A stretch of DNA of 35,818 nt from IMG/VR virus record IMGVR_UViG_3300036785_000354, positions 1 through 35,818 of that record. One strand, 5' to 3'. Positions 23,102 to 28,915 of this stretch are shown one piece after another; the stretch's first letter is position 1; each line of letters begins with the position of its first letter. Source of the DNA: a virus. Both the position numbers and the translations under genes were made by a program. The notes beneath the pieces were generated by a model, which was given only the letters and a program-made list of their open reading frames with translations, did not search any database and was not told where the DNA came from.

Positions 23102-23695
23102 ATGGAGAGTGATTCTGCGCGTGTGCCTGGCGCCATGCGCAATTTGCCGCTTTATGACGGGTGGCCGGTTCCGTGGTTCGCATCCTGGGAGGATCACAAG
23201 CCGAACCTGGCCGCGGGCATGTCGGACGAGAAATTTTCACGGGCGCTAGTGCATCGGGTGTGCATCGTTTGCGGGCATTCAATCAAGGCGCCGCTTGCAT
23301 TCGTCGACGGCGTGCGTTTAGGGATTGAACAAGCCGCGCTCGTGCCGGCGTCGCATATCGACTGCGCGCAATGGGTCGCGGCGCGCGTGGAACATTTGCC
23401 GCGGCCGCCGAGCTCAGATGGTGGGCCGCCTGGCGGTTTTGGCCTGGTGCGGCTTTTGTGGATATGTCGAGGTTGGGAGTTGCGACACACGAACGGCCAG
23501 GCGCGGTTTACTCTCTGGGCGCCCGAGACGGTCGAGTGGTACATGCACGGACGATCGGCCAGGCGGTTCGAGGTTCTTGATTCTCTCGAGGCGAGCCGGC
23601 GCGAGCTCGAGCGGCTCGCGCTCACCTGGTCGGGCGGCCTGGCCGAACTGCGCCGGCGGCGCGCGAGGTTGGAGAGATGGCTTCCCAACAATTAA
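23102..23695 (+). CDS. Conserved phage protein with a zinc-ribbon motif, unknown function
   Basis: 197 aa. Sequence DGWPVPWFASW, then HRVCIVCGHSI, then VPASHIDCAQWVAAR fits a family I recall from actinophage and other phage genomes ('rG.PvPWFv.w.dG.p.f', 'R.CwvCG..lg', 'PPSHldCA.w'). The CxxC...HxxC residues probably bind zinc. The second half is mixed alpha/beta with FTLWAPETVEWYMHGR and a helical C-terminus. Function is unknown in the family. Start at ATG 23102; an in-frame TTG at 23075 is possible but has no ribosome-binding site. First gene of an accessory operon. Confidence 0.7.
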   Translation: MESDSARVPGAMRNLPLYDGWPVPWFASWEDHKPNLAAGMSDEKFSRALVHRVCIVCGHSIKAPLAFVDGVRLGIEQAALVPASHIDCAQWVAARVEHLPRPPSSDGGPPGGFGLVRLLWICRGWELRHTNGQARFTLWAPETVEWYMHGRSARRFEVLDSLEASRRELERLALTWSGGLAELRRRRARLERWLPNN

Positions 23696-24021
23696 CACGG
23701 GTGACGGCGCGGTTATGGTCGCCGGTTTGGGTCCATGCGATGTGTGCCGAATGCTGGAATGAGCGCGTGCCGGGCGCCAATCAACAGGCGATTGCGCGCG
23801 GCACGGGGCACTGTTGCTTTTGCGGGGAACGGCGCGCCGCCGGAATCTTTGTGCGCGAGAATCCGGCGCTCGTGCTTTGCGGCGGCCGGCACGAGGCGGC
23901 GGGCGCGTGTTGGCATTGTCCGGCCGATCCTGAGGCCTGCGAAACGATTTGTTGTGCATGCGGCGAGTTGATTCGCCGCGAGGGTGATCGATGGATAAAG
24001 ATGCGAAAAAAAATCGCGTGA
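23677..24021 (+). CDS. Cysteine-rich zinc-ribbon protein
   Basis: 114 aa, overlapping the previous gene by 19 bp, with GGAGAG just upstream of the ATG. Cysteine pairs: MCAECW, HCCFCGERR, an isolated LCGG, CWHC and ICCACGEL, giving two or three likely zinc knuckles in one small protein. No family is recognised. Such proteins in phage accessory regions are often regulators or host-takeover factors, but nothing here shows the target. Confidence 0.65.
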   Translation: MASQQLTRVTARLWSPVWVHAMCAECWNERVPGANQQAIARGTGHCCFCGERRAAGIFVRENPALVLCGGRHEAAGACWHCPADPEACETICCACGELIRREGDRWIKMRKKIA

Positions 24022-24077
24022 ACTGGCCGCATGCGTTGTTACTCCTGGCGCTCGGTTGCCAAACGGTTGCTTACTAA
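23991..24077 (+). CDS. Possible 28-residue lipoprotein-like peptide
   Basis: A short frame with a good ribosome-binding site (GAGGGTG before the ATG), overlapping the previous gene by 31 bp. Product: MDKDAKKNRVNWPH, then hydrophobic ALLLLALGC and QTVAY. A positively charged start, hydrophobic core and Gly-Cys resemble a lipoprotein signal peptide, although the residues at -2 and -3 (Leu, Ala) are not ideal for a lipobox, and only five residues follow the Cys. It may be a leader peptide for the structured region that follows. Uncertain. Confidence 0.35.
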   Translation: MDKDAKKNRVNWPHALLLLALGCQTVAY

Positions 24078-24307
24078 GGTTTGTCGAGCCCGTCGGGAGC
24101 CGGCTCGACAAAGGGAAAGGGCGCGGGGCGCAGGGGTTTTCCCCAGTCTGCCAGTCCTGCGCCTGGCATGGGCCGCGCTCTTTCCTTCGCATGCCGCGGC
24201 GGGCTATTCCACCCGGCGGGGGCCGTGGCCGGCCTTTGTCGGAGCTCGCCGCGGCGGCGGGAAATGGTTCGAGGTTTTATCTAAAGAAAAACCGGAGGGT
24301 TAACGAA
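24078..24307 (+). ncRNA. Gene-free, strongly structured leader upstream of the 24308 gene
   Basis: About 230 bp with no credible gene. Inverted repeats: a perfect 11-bp stem TTTGTCGAGCC (24080-24090) with GGCTCGACAAA (24102-24112), 11-nt loop; GGCGCAGG (24127-24134) with CCTGCGCC (24156-24163); and inside it GGGG-tttt-CCCC (24133-24144), which competes for part of the stem. None is followed by a T-run, so these are not simple terminators. The segment ends in GGAGGG, the ribosome-binding site of the next gene. It could be a regulatory 5' leader or a separate RNA. Confidence 0.4.
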
Positions 24308-24565
24308 ATGAGCGAGCGTGAAGATTTACAGGCGATGGAGTTATATGCCTGGGTCGGTTGGGATGAGTTGTCGACGGGCGGGTTAGGTTTGAAACAAGGG
24401 GTTGTGCCGGCGGGCGTGATTCCTATCGTTTCCGTCGATCGGGCGCAAATTGAAAAGTATTGGGATCAGGCCGAAGTGCAAGCCGAGTGGTACGGTAAGC
24501 GAATTTTTCTGGCGCGCTTTCGGCTCGTCGAGGTAGTGCGGGAAACAAGCGAGGGCAAACCATGA
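24308..24565 (+). CDS. Small protein of unknown function
   Basis: 85 aa. ATG at 24308 with GGAGGG 8 bases upstream; the frame is open further upstream but only through the structured leader. Soluble, mixed alpha/beta, with DLQAMELYAWVGWDELSTGG and a C-terminal AEWYGKRIFLARFRLVEVVR strand/helix. No family recognised. Its stop overlaps the next ATG, so the two are one translational unit. Confidence 0.65.
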   Translation: MSEREDLQAMELYAWVGWDELSTGGLGLKQGVVPAGVIPIVSVDRAQIEKYWDQAEVQAEWYGKRIFLARFRLVEVVRETSEGKP

Positions 24566-24999
24566 CCGATGAGCAGGGGCGCGTGCCGTCGAGTGTGATC
24601 GGCGCGACGCATGTCAAAGTCGACGGGCAAGTCGAAGCGATTACCGGCACCTGGGGAATAGGGCCGGCGGGCGAGCTCGCCAAACCATCCGAGGGCGGTT
24701 TCGGCGTGATCACGGCGAGCGGGCGGCGCGTCGGCATGATGGAAGCGCAGGCGTATTACACGACGACCGCGGCCGAGCTCTTCGATCAGGCGGCCGAGTT
24801 GCTGGCCGCGGTTCGGGCCGAGCCCGAGCGGGTGATCGAAGTCGGCCTGCGCCGCGTGGAACTGTTCGCATTGACTTTGATTTTGATCGAATATTCGCGT
24901 TCGAAGGATGCGACCCAAACCTGGGAACGAATTGTCGACGGCGCAACGGTTACGCTCGGCGACCTGCTCTCGCTTCTGCTCAAGGCCGGCGAGCGATGA
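24562..24999 (+). CDS. Protein of unknown function
   Basis: 145 aa. Coupled to the upstream gene by ATGA. The first half is beta-rich (VIGATHVKVDGQVEAITGTW, FGVITASGRRVGMMEAQ). The second half is two long helices (TAAELFDQAAELLAAVRAEP and VELFALTLILIEYSRSKDAT) ending in LGDLLSLLLKAGER. No family recognised; no membrane segment is predicted, since the hydrophobic helices carry charges. Confidence 0.65.
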   Translation: MTDEQGRVPSSVIGATHVKVDGQVEAITGTWGIGPAGELAKPSEGGFGVITASGRRVGMMEAQAYYTTTAAELFDQAAELLAAVRAEPERVIEVGLRRVELFALTLILIEYSRSKDATQTWERIVDGATVTLGDLLSLLLKAGER

Positions 25000-25361
25000 G
25001 ATTTTGGCGGCGAAAAGGCGAAAACCGAGCCCGGCGCCGCCAGGCCGTTTTTTCTGAATTATCAATGTTTATGTGTAGTTGTTTGATTCTGGAAGGGTTG
25101 GAAGGGGCAAAAATAAATCTCGACGCCCGTGGCGGCGTTTCTAAGGGGCGGGTGAGGGAATCTATCGTTGAAATTTGCCGGCCGCGTGTGGTGGCATTGT
25201 GGTGTCAGCAATGGGCATATCGACTTCGCTATTATTTCGCCCGAATGGGGCGCCTTTTGGCATCGGTTTTCATGGGTTTTGGTTTAGTAAATCATCTTTA
25301 CTGGGCAATTTTCGCGATAGTTGTTCTCACATCTAATTTTAGGTGGTGTGACACTCTGTAA
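24996..25361 (+). CDS. Possible small membrane protein
   Basis: 121 aa. Its ATG overlaps the previous stop (ATGA), which favours translation. A very basic start (MRFWRRKGENRARRR) and a hydrophobic segment at about residues 88-112 (LLASVFMGFGLVNHLYWAIF onward) suggest one membrane helix near the C-terminus. The codon use is less GC-biased than neighbours after residue 25. The gene may be real, or only its first codons may be read. No family recognised. Confidence 0.4.
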   Translation: MRFWRRKGENRARRRQAVFSELSMFMCSCLILEGLEGAKINLDARGGVSKGRVRESIVEICRPRVVALWCQQWAYRLRYYFARMGRLLASVFMGFGLVNHLYWAIFAIVVLTSNFRWCDTL

Positions 25362-25509
25362 CACTGCTCAAAAAAGGGCGCAGTAAAGTCGATTTACCTA
25401 GTTGGAGCGTAGTGTTTGCCCAATGTTCATGCGGGTTTTAATGAATGTGAGTGAGTTAGTGTCATGCTTGGGCGGTTTGCGTTTGGCAATGCACGTGCTT
25501 ACGACGTGC
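25362..25509. other. Gap downstream of convergent genes
   Basis: 148 bp with no gene. It lies between a + strand gene and the 3' end of the second RHH gene. A nine-base tandem, ACGTGCTTA (25493-25501 and 25504-25512), covers the RHH stop codon. Less GC-rich than the genome average. No clear terminator is seen. Confidence 0.4.
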
Positions 25510-25698
25510 TTAGGACGCGGCCGGCCGGGCGGCTTTTTTGGGGTTGGCGGGCGCCGGGCAAAAGGCCTTGAGGGCCAGGCGCACGACGTTCGAAACCGGA
25601 ATCCCGAGCCGCTCGGCGTGCTCGTGCAGGGCGGCATACTGGGCCGCATTCAATCGGACGGTGAGCGCGACGACCGGCGTTTTCGGTTTCGTTTGCAT
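25510..25698 (-). CDS. Ribbon-helix-helix regulator 2, paralogue of the 22496 gene
   Basis: 62 aa. LTVRLNAAQYAALHEHAERL then GIPVSNVVRLALKAF aligns with regulator 1 without gaps; more than half of the RHH core is identical (TVRLNxAQYAA, RLG, N-VRLAL). The C-terminus is basic and Ala/Pro-rich (PANPKKAARPAAS), unlike regulator 1. On the - strand a TTGCAA / TACCAT promoter-like pair spaced 16 bp lies close to the ATG, so the mRNA may be nearly leaderless. These two are the only convincing - strand genes, which suggests lysogeny or immunity control. Confidence 0.8.
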   Translation of the reverse strand: MQTKPKTPVVALTVRLNAAQYAALHEHAERLGIPVSNVVRLALKAFCPAPANPKKAARPAAS

Positions 25699-25759
25699 GG
25701 CGAGTCAATGGTATCGCCGCGGCGCCAGTTTGCAACCGATGTTTTTTAGGGGTGAACCA

Positions 25760-25954
25760 ATGGACGCAAGTGGAGCGTTAAGCGAGCAAGAGATTATCGA
25801 TTTGAGGACGGCCGCGGCGACGATGCGAAGTGTATTGTTGACCATCCTTGACGCGGTTGACTACGACGCGGGCCGTTGTAGGGTAAACGAAATGATTGGG
25901 GCGGTTCTTCCGCTTGAGCTAATTCTGAAAGCGCGCAAGGCGGCGGGGTTATGA
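25760..25954 (+). CDS. Small helical protein of unknown function
   Basis: 64 aa. ATG at 25760 after TAGGGGTGA; upstream codons in this frame overlap the - strand RHH gene and are not used. Helical: LSEQEIIDLRTAAATMRSVL and VLPLELILKARKAAGL. Divergent from the second RHH gene, so the 61-bp gap between them could be a shared control region. No family recognised. Stop overlaps the next start (ATGA). Confidence 0.6.
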   Translation: MDASGALSEQEIIDLRTAAATMRSVLLTILDAVDYDAGRCRVNEMIGAVLPLELILKARKAAGL

Positions 25955-26184
25955 AAGGCCGGCGGGATCCTGAGACGCCCGACGAGTGGCGCGACGCCGT
26001 CGACGCGGCCGCGTTCGTGCTCGCGCTCGACTCCTGCCGGCAATATGGGTTGATCGAATGGGATCAGCAAATCAACGTCGATCGATGTATCGAGATTCTC
26101 GCCGAGGGCCGGCGCCGCGGTATTGAGCCGGTAGAATTTCCGAGCCGGTTTTTTGAGGGTGCAGACAATGAAAAGGGGAACTAA
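25951..26184 (+). CDS. Small helical protein of unknown function
   Basis: 77 aa, coupled to the upstream gene by ATGA. Contains DEWRDAVDAAAFVLALDSCR and INVDRCIEILAEGRRRGIEP, two amphipathic helices, with an acidic C-terminus. No family recognised. Soluble and charged, consistent with a small regulatory or accessory protein. Confidence 0.6.
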   Translation: MKGRRDPETPDEWRDAVDAAAFVLALDSCRQYGLIEWDQQINVDRCIEILAEGRRRGIEPVEFPSRFFEGADNEKGN

Positions 26185-26215
26185 ATAGAATTTTCTCAAA
26201 TGAAAGGGGTGCAAT

Positions 26216-26410
26216 ATGGCCGCGCCATACTTGGAAGAATTAGAACAAGCATTTTTAGCAGGGGCGGGAGACTTAATCACAGCGGCTGAGATGTGCGGCA
26301 TTGACTTCGAGTCTGCGTGTCTGAGTTTCAACAATGGTTTGATTAAGGGTTACTGGCGCATCGTGGTTAATCCGCCAGGGTACAGACTGCCTGTGCAAAT
26401 TGCGCGATAA
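26216..26410 (+). CDS. Small protein next to the attachment region; possible regulator
   Basis: 64 aa. ATG at 26216 after GAAAGGGG. The segment GDLITAAEMCGIDFESACLS, followed by FNNGLIKGYWRIV, could be a helix-turn-helix with a short wing, but the match is weak. Because it is the last gene before the putative attP, an excisionase or transcription factor role is possible. This is inference from position; no Xis family signature is visible. Confidence 0.55.
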   Translation: MAAPYLEELEQAFLAGAGDLITAAEMCGIDFESACLSFNNGLIKGYWRIVVNPPGYRLPVQIAR

Positions 26411-26450
26411 AAAGTGGAATCAACAGGTTGCGCGGCGGCAAATTTTTCGG

Positions 26451-26478
26451 TTGCAAAGTGATCATTTGCTTTTATGAT
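26451..26478 (+). promoter_or_regulatory. Predicted promoter with operator palindrome for the structured RNA
   Basis: -35-like TTGCAA (26451-26456), 16-bp spacer, -10 TATGAT (26473-26478, one mismatch to consensus). The near-palindrome GCAAAGTGATCATTTGC (26453-26469) overlaps the -35 and spacer and looks like an operator. The expected start of transcription, about 7 bases after the -10, is 26484-26486, exactly where the closing helix of the structured RNA begins. Confidence 0.6.
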
Positions 26479-26483
26479 TTTGC

Positions 26484-26736
26484 CTTCCCTGGTAAGGCCT
26501 GATTCGGGGAAACCAGAATGAGTGAGCGCACCAAACGAGCGAGCTCGAATCAGGCCAGGGGAAGAGAAGCGGCGACCGCGCCCGAAGGCGCCGGCCAAAG
26601 TCGGTAACATACCGACGGTGCACCTGTCAAACTGAGTAGAGCAACGGATCGAGACAGGGGCACGAATTCAATTTCGGGCGTTTTGGCTCAAGTTTCACAC
26701 GTGCAAGGGGTTAGAGAGTAGAGCCACGGTTTTTTT
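26484..26736 (+). ncRNA. Candidate structured small RNA (about 250 nt) with its own promoter and terminator
   Basis: Helices seen: CTTCCC (26484-26489) with GGGAAG (26559-26564), continued by a perfect 11-bp stem GGCCTGATTCG (26496-26506) with CGAATCAGGCC (26546-26556); GCGCC-cgaa-GGCGC (26578-26591); GTCGGT-aacat-ACCGAC (26600-26616); an 11-bp stem with one mismatch, GTGCACCTGTC (26618-26628) with GACAGGGGCAC (26653-26663). The unit ends in TGGCTC (26684-26689) with GAGCCA (26721-26726), followed by CGGTTTTTTT, a plausible terminator despite its 31-nt loop. No conserved ORF; no known RNA family recognised. Two 14-bp arm-type motifs lie inside it. Confidence 0.55.
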
Positions 26737-26746
26737 GGGGTGCTAT

Positions 26747-26796
26747 GCGCCCTTTTAAGGCGGATGTCGCCGGTTCAAGTCCGGCCGGGCTCACTT
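26747..26796 (+). repeat. 3' half of a tRNA-Lys(UUU) gene (likely attP core, identity block with the host)
   Basis: From 26747 the sequence folds as the 3' half of a tRNA: anticodon stem GCGCC / GGCGG with loop CTTTTAA (anticodon TTT, Lys), variable region ATGTC, T arm GCCGG-TTCAAGT-CCGGC, acceptor strand CGGGCTC and discriminator A at 26793. CCA is not encoded. The 5' half is absent: the bases where the D arm should be read T7-G4. Phages that integrate into tRNA genes carry exactly this part so that the host gene is restored after insertion. Confidence 0.7.
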
Positions 26797-26863
26797 AACC
26801 ACTACATCTTGTGTAACTCCGAAGCAAAAACCCCAAAATCTAGCTTTTTCCACAACTAGAGCG

Positions 26864-26897
26864 ACGCATTGCGGGACGTGTGTCTACCCGAATGCGT
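26864..26897 (+). promoter_or_regulatory. Hairpin in the leader of the 26940 gene
   Basis: ACGCATTGCGGG (26864-26875) pairs with CCCGAATGCGT (26887-26897) as 11 bp with one bulged G and an 11-nt loop. Its right arm overlaps the third arm-type motif (26894-26907). No T-run follows, so it is not a terminator. Possibly a translation control element, or a protein-binding inverted repeat in the attachment region. Confidence 0.4.
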
Positions 26898-26939
26898 GGC
26901 TCTACTGAGGGCGAACCTTTGTTTTCAGGGGGTTACCGG

Positions 26940-27884
26940 ATGATAAAAAAGCGAGTCTCGTCTCAACTGAGAAAAGGCGCCAGGAACCGCGCCCACGCGC
27001 ACGGTGGTTCTACTCACCCGCCAGGAGAGAAAAGCGGCGTCGACACGCCCGGTAAACCGGGAGCTTCGAAACCACAAAAGTTGTGGGCCGGCTTTGTCCG
27101 GCTCTTGTTTGCGGCGCGCAACCTGGTCGTCGGCCTGCGCTATTGCCACGCCGGCGAGCCCGCGATGTACTGCTCGGTTTGCGATATGCGCCTGGCCGGC
27201 GACGGGTGGGCGGCCGGGCCGCATGCGTCGACATGTCCCGTCGGCCAGGTGGCCGCGGTGATCGATGAGCTCATGCGGACGGCGACGGTTGAGGAATTGG
27301 GCCGCGCGCTCGCGGGTGAGGGATCGGGCGAGCCGGATCCGGCCGAGGGCGCCGCGGTTTTCCCCTGGCCGCGGCCGCCGGCCAGAAACGCGCCAGGGGC
27401 GCCAGGCGAGCCCGCCGGCGACGAGATGAGCCGTGAGGCCGCCGCGCGCCTGGCGGCCTGGCGAGGGCGCGGGCGCAAGCCGCCGGCGCGGGCCGAGGTT
27501 GCGGGTGCCGATGCGGTTGCGATCGAGTCGCGCGGGATGGTCGATTTCGGGGAGCCGTGGCAAGTGGGAAAGATTGACGGCGGGCTCGTGGCGGCCGTCG
27601 ACCGGGCCGGCGAGTTGAGATTTGCCGGCCTGGGCGCCGGGGCTGAGGCCGTGGCAGTCCGGCGGGTGGCGGCTTGCGTGAATCTTTGTGCCGGCGCGCC
27701 GACCGAGGCGCTCGAATTCGCTTACGACGAGATTTCGGCGAGCTCGCCGCAATGGGCCTTACTCGCGCTCAATATTTCGAATCTAAGCCGCGCCCACGTC
27801 GCAATGGTGCGCGACTACATCGACGACGTTGTGAAAGCCGCGGCGCGCCAGGATAAAAGCCGCGGGTTCGGCCGGCCGCAGTAA
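26940..27884 (+). CDS. Phage protein with zinc-finger motif and NxCAGxxTE-type C-terminal domain
   Basis: 314 aa. ATG at 26940 has an ideal AGGGGG 7 bases upstream; the frame is open from 26880 but crosses a hairpin. The basic N-terminus contains an arm-type repeat at DNA level. A CSVCDM...HASTCPVG motif (about residues 77-100) probably binds zinc. A Pro/Ala/Gly-rich linker follows. The C-terminal domain has VAVRRVAACVNLCAGAPTEA, like the 'RIvaCvNaCaGi.tE.Le' motif of many uncharacterised phage early proteins. Function unknown. First gene of the early operon. Confidence 0.65.
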   Translation: MIKKRVSSQLRKGARNRAHAHGGSTHPPGEKSGVDTPGKPGASKPQKLWAGFVRLLFAARNLVVGLRYCHAGEPAMYCSVCDMRLAGDGWAAGPHASTCPVGQVAAVIDELMRTATVEELGRALAGEGSGEPDPAEGAAVFPWPRPPARNAPGAPGEPAGDEMSREAAARLAAWRGRGRKPPARAEVAGADAVAIESRGMVDFGEPWQVGKIDGGLVAAVDRAGELRFAGLGAGAEAVAVRRVAACVNLCAGAPTEALEFAYDEISASSPQWALLALNISNLSRAHVAMVRDYIDDVVKAAARQDKSRGFGRPQ

Positions 27885-27897
27885 AAGGGGGCACGGG

Positions 27898-28185
27898 ATG
27901 ACAAAGCCGACGCCCGGTGTTTGCCGGTATTGCCGATGCACGGAAGCGAACGCGTGCCGCTTGCCCGACGGCGAGGCCTGCGGGTGGTTGAATACCGAGC
28001 GCGACGTATGCTCGGCGCCGGCTTGCCTCGCGGCTCACTCGCGGGCCTTGAAACGCGCCGAGCGGCGGCGCTACGAACGCCCGCGGCGGCGCTCGCCGGC
28101 CGAGATTCTCGAGCTCAGAAAGCAGGAGCAGGCCGACCGCAGGAAACGCGCGCGCCTGCTCAAGCGGGCCAGGGGCCACAAATGA
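27898..28185 (+). CDS. Small zinc-binding phage protein
   Basis: 95 aa. The N-terminal 45 residues have eight cysteines in the pattern CRYCRCTEANAC ... ACGW ... VCSAPAC, matching a finger common in phage early genes ('CrvCGCte..aC....GvpC.Wve.dlCsaC'). The rest is an extremely basic helix (RRRSPAEILELRKQEQADRR). Probably binds nucleic acid. ATG at 27898 after GGGGGCACGGG; ATGA overlap with the next gene. Confidence 0.7.
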   Translation: MTKPTPGVCRYCRCTEANACRLPDGEACGWLNTERDVCSAPACLAAHSRALKRAERRRYERPRRRSPAEILELRKQEQADRRKRARLLKRARGHK

Positions 28186-28376
28186 GCGAGAACTTTTTTG
28201 TCTCGAGCACGAAAGACATTCAAAACGATTCGCTTTCGTTCGCGCGCGCCTGCTCTCAGACGAGCGATTTTGAAACGTCGGGCCGTACGCTTATCGCGCA
28301 TTGTTTGAAAAGTTTGGTTGTCGCCGTTTACGCCGTCGCCGAACAACTGGCCGCGACGCGCGAGGGGTTCAAATGA
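28182..28376 (+). CDS. Small helical protein of unknown function
   Basis: 64 aa. Coupled by ATGA on both sides. Sequence SSTKDIQNDSLSFARACSQT and SLVVAVYAVAEQLAATREGF form helices; no cysteine finger and no membrane segment. No family recognised. The tight coupling to the following XRE regulator suggests linked expression. Confidence 0.6.
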   Translation: MSENFFVSSTKDIQNDSLSFARACSQTSDFETSGRTLIAHCLKSLVVAVYAVAEQLAATREGFK

Positions 28377-28702
28377 AAACGAGCCGGGCCGACACGAGCG
28401 AGGCGCTTGTCGAGTTACGGCGCGCGATGAACATGAGCCAGGCGCAATTCGCCGTGTTAGTGCTCGACGTTGCGATTACGACCGTTGCGCGCTACGAAAC
28501 GAGCCACGCGCCCGAGGGCGATTTGATTTTGCGGCTCGCCAGGATTGCCGAGGATCGGGCGCGCGCGAGCGCGAAGGGCACGGCCGAGCAACTGGCATTC
28601 GTTCGTCTGGGGAGTCGTTTTCGGGAGTTGTATCTCAAAGATGTAATCGGGAAGTTTCTCGGGAAAGTGAATTTAAGAGAGAGGCGAGACGATGCCGGCT
28701 GA
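28373..28702 (+). CDS. XRE-type helix-turn-helix regulator
   Basis: 109 aa. Residues 11-60 form a Cro/CI-like HTH: EALVELRRAMNMSQAQFAVL then VLDVAITTVARYETSHAPEG, with the usual 'R...g.sQ..fA..lgvs..tv.r.E'. A helical C-terminus (AKGTAEQLAFVRLGSRFREL) may dimerise; there is no LexA-like peptidase domain. ATG at 28373 in an ATGA overlap. It lies within the early operon, so Cro-like control is more likely than a CI-type role. Confidence 0.8.
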   Translation: MKTSRADTSEALVELRRAMNMSQAQFAVLVLDVAITTVARYETSHAPEGDLILRLARIAEDRARASAKGTAEQLAFVRLGSRFRELYLKDVIGKFLGKVNLRERRDDAG

Positions 28703-28913
28703 ATGGACCGAGCCCGATATCGTGATCAACGGCACGCGATTAAATCTCGCGCAATCGATGACCGTTCGGGTTGCAATCGAAACTTTCGCGATCACCATCG
28801 GCACAATGCCGGGCATGGGCGCGGGGCGCCGGCCGTCGACGCCGAGTTATGAAGGATACGCGGCGCGGCTCGAGGAAATTCGCGCCATCCTTTTCGCCAA
28901 TCAACCGAGGTAG
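28692..28913 (+). CDS. Small phage protein of unknown function
   Basis: 73 aa, overlapping the XRE gene by 11 bp, with GAGGCGA before the ATG. The sequence WTEPDIVINGTRLNLAQSMT, VRVAIETFAITIGTMPGM and YEGYAARLEEIRAILFANQP is typical of short phage early proteins in which 'i.l.g..ls.gqsmtvRVA...F' is followed by a final helix. I recall this pattern from other phages but cannot name a function. Confidence 0.65.
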   Translation: MPAEWTEPDIVINGTRLNLAQSMTVRVAIETFAITIGTMPGMGAGRRPSTPSYEGYAARLEEIRAILFANQPR

Positions 28914-28915
28914 AG

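Larger units (their letters stand above)
26634..27015. other. Putative attP region: tRNA-Lys 3' half flanked by arm-type repeats
   Basis: Four 14-bp repeats surround a tRNA fragment: GAGTAGAGCAACGG (26634-26647) and GAGTAGAGCCACGG (26716-26729) on the left; GCGTGGCTCTACTG (26894-26907) and CGGTGGTTCTACTC (27002-27015) on the right, in inverted orientation. This is the layout of integrase arm sites around a crossover core. The core would be the tRNA-Lys 3' half at 26747-26793. A further 11-base word, CTTTTTCCACA (26844-26854), recurs next to the integrase promoter (21201-21211). The rightmost arm site lies inside a coding sequence. Integrase is about 4.4 kb away, unusually far. Confidence 0.65.

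Noticed and set aside
24031-24303. 90-aa + strand frame over the structured leader
   Set aside because: Poor ribosome-binding site, composition Arg/Ala-rich as in random GC-rich frames, and it spans the strong hairpins.
26518-26607. 29-codon reading frame (MSERTKRASSNQ...) inside the structured RNA
   Set aside because: Weak ribosome-binding site and it coincides with perfect RNA stems; coding use is possible but not supported.
26350-26610. 86-aa frame on the - strand
   Set aside because: Covers a + strand gene, the RNA promoter and RNA stems; no ribosome-binding site or family.
26721-26793. A complete 73-nt tRNA-Lys(UUU) gene
   Set aside because: The anticodon arm, T arm and 3' acceptor are good and the length is right, but only five of seven acceptor pairs form and the D arm is replaced by T7-G4. 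The GAGCC that mimics the 5' acceptor is part of the 14-bp arm motif. A 3' half in attP explains it better.
26484-26800. tmRNA, RNase P RNA, GOLLD or ROOL RNA
   Set aside because: The tmRNA 5' signature and tag frame are absent, RNase P conserved blocks are absent, and the unit is much shorter than GOLLD or ROOL. No known family could be named.
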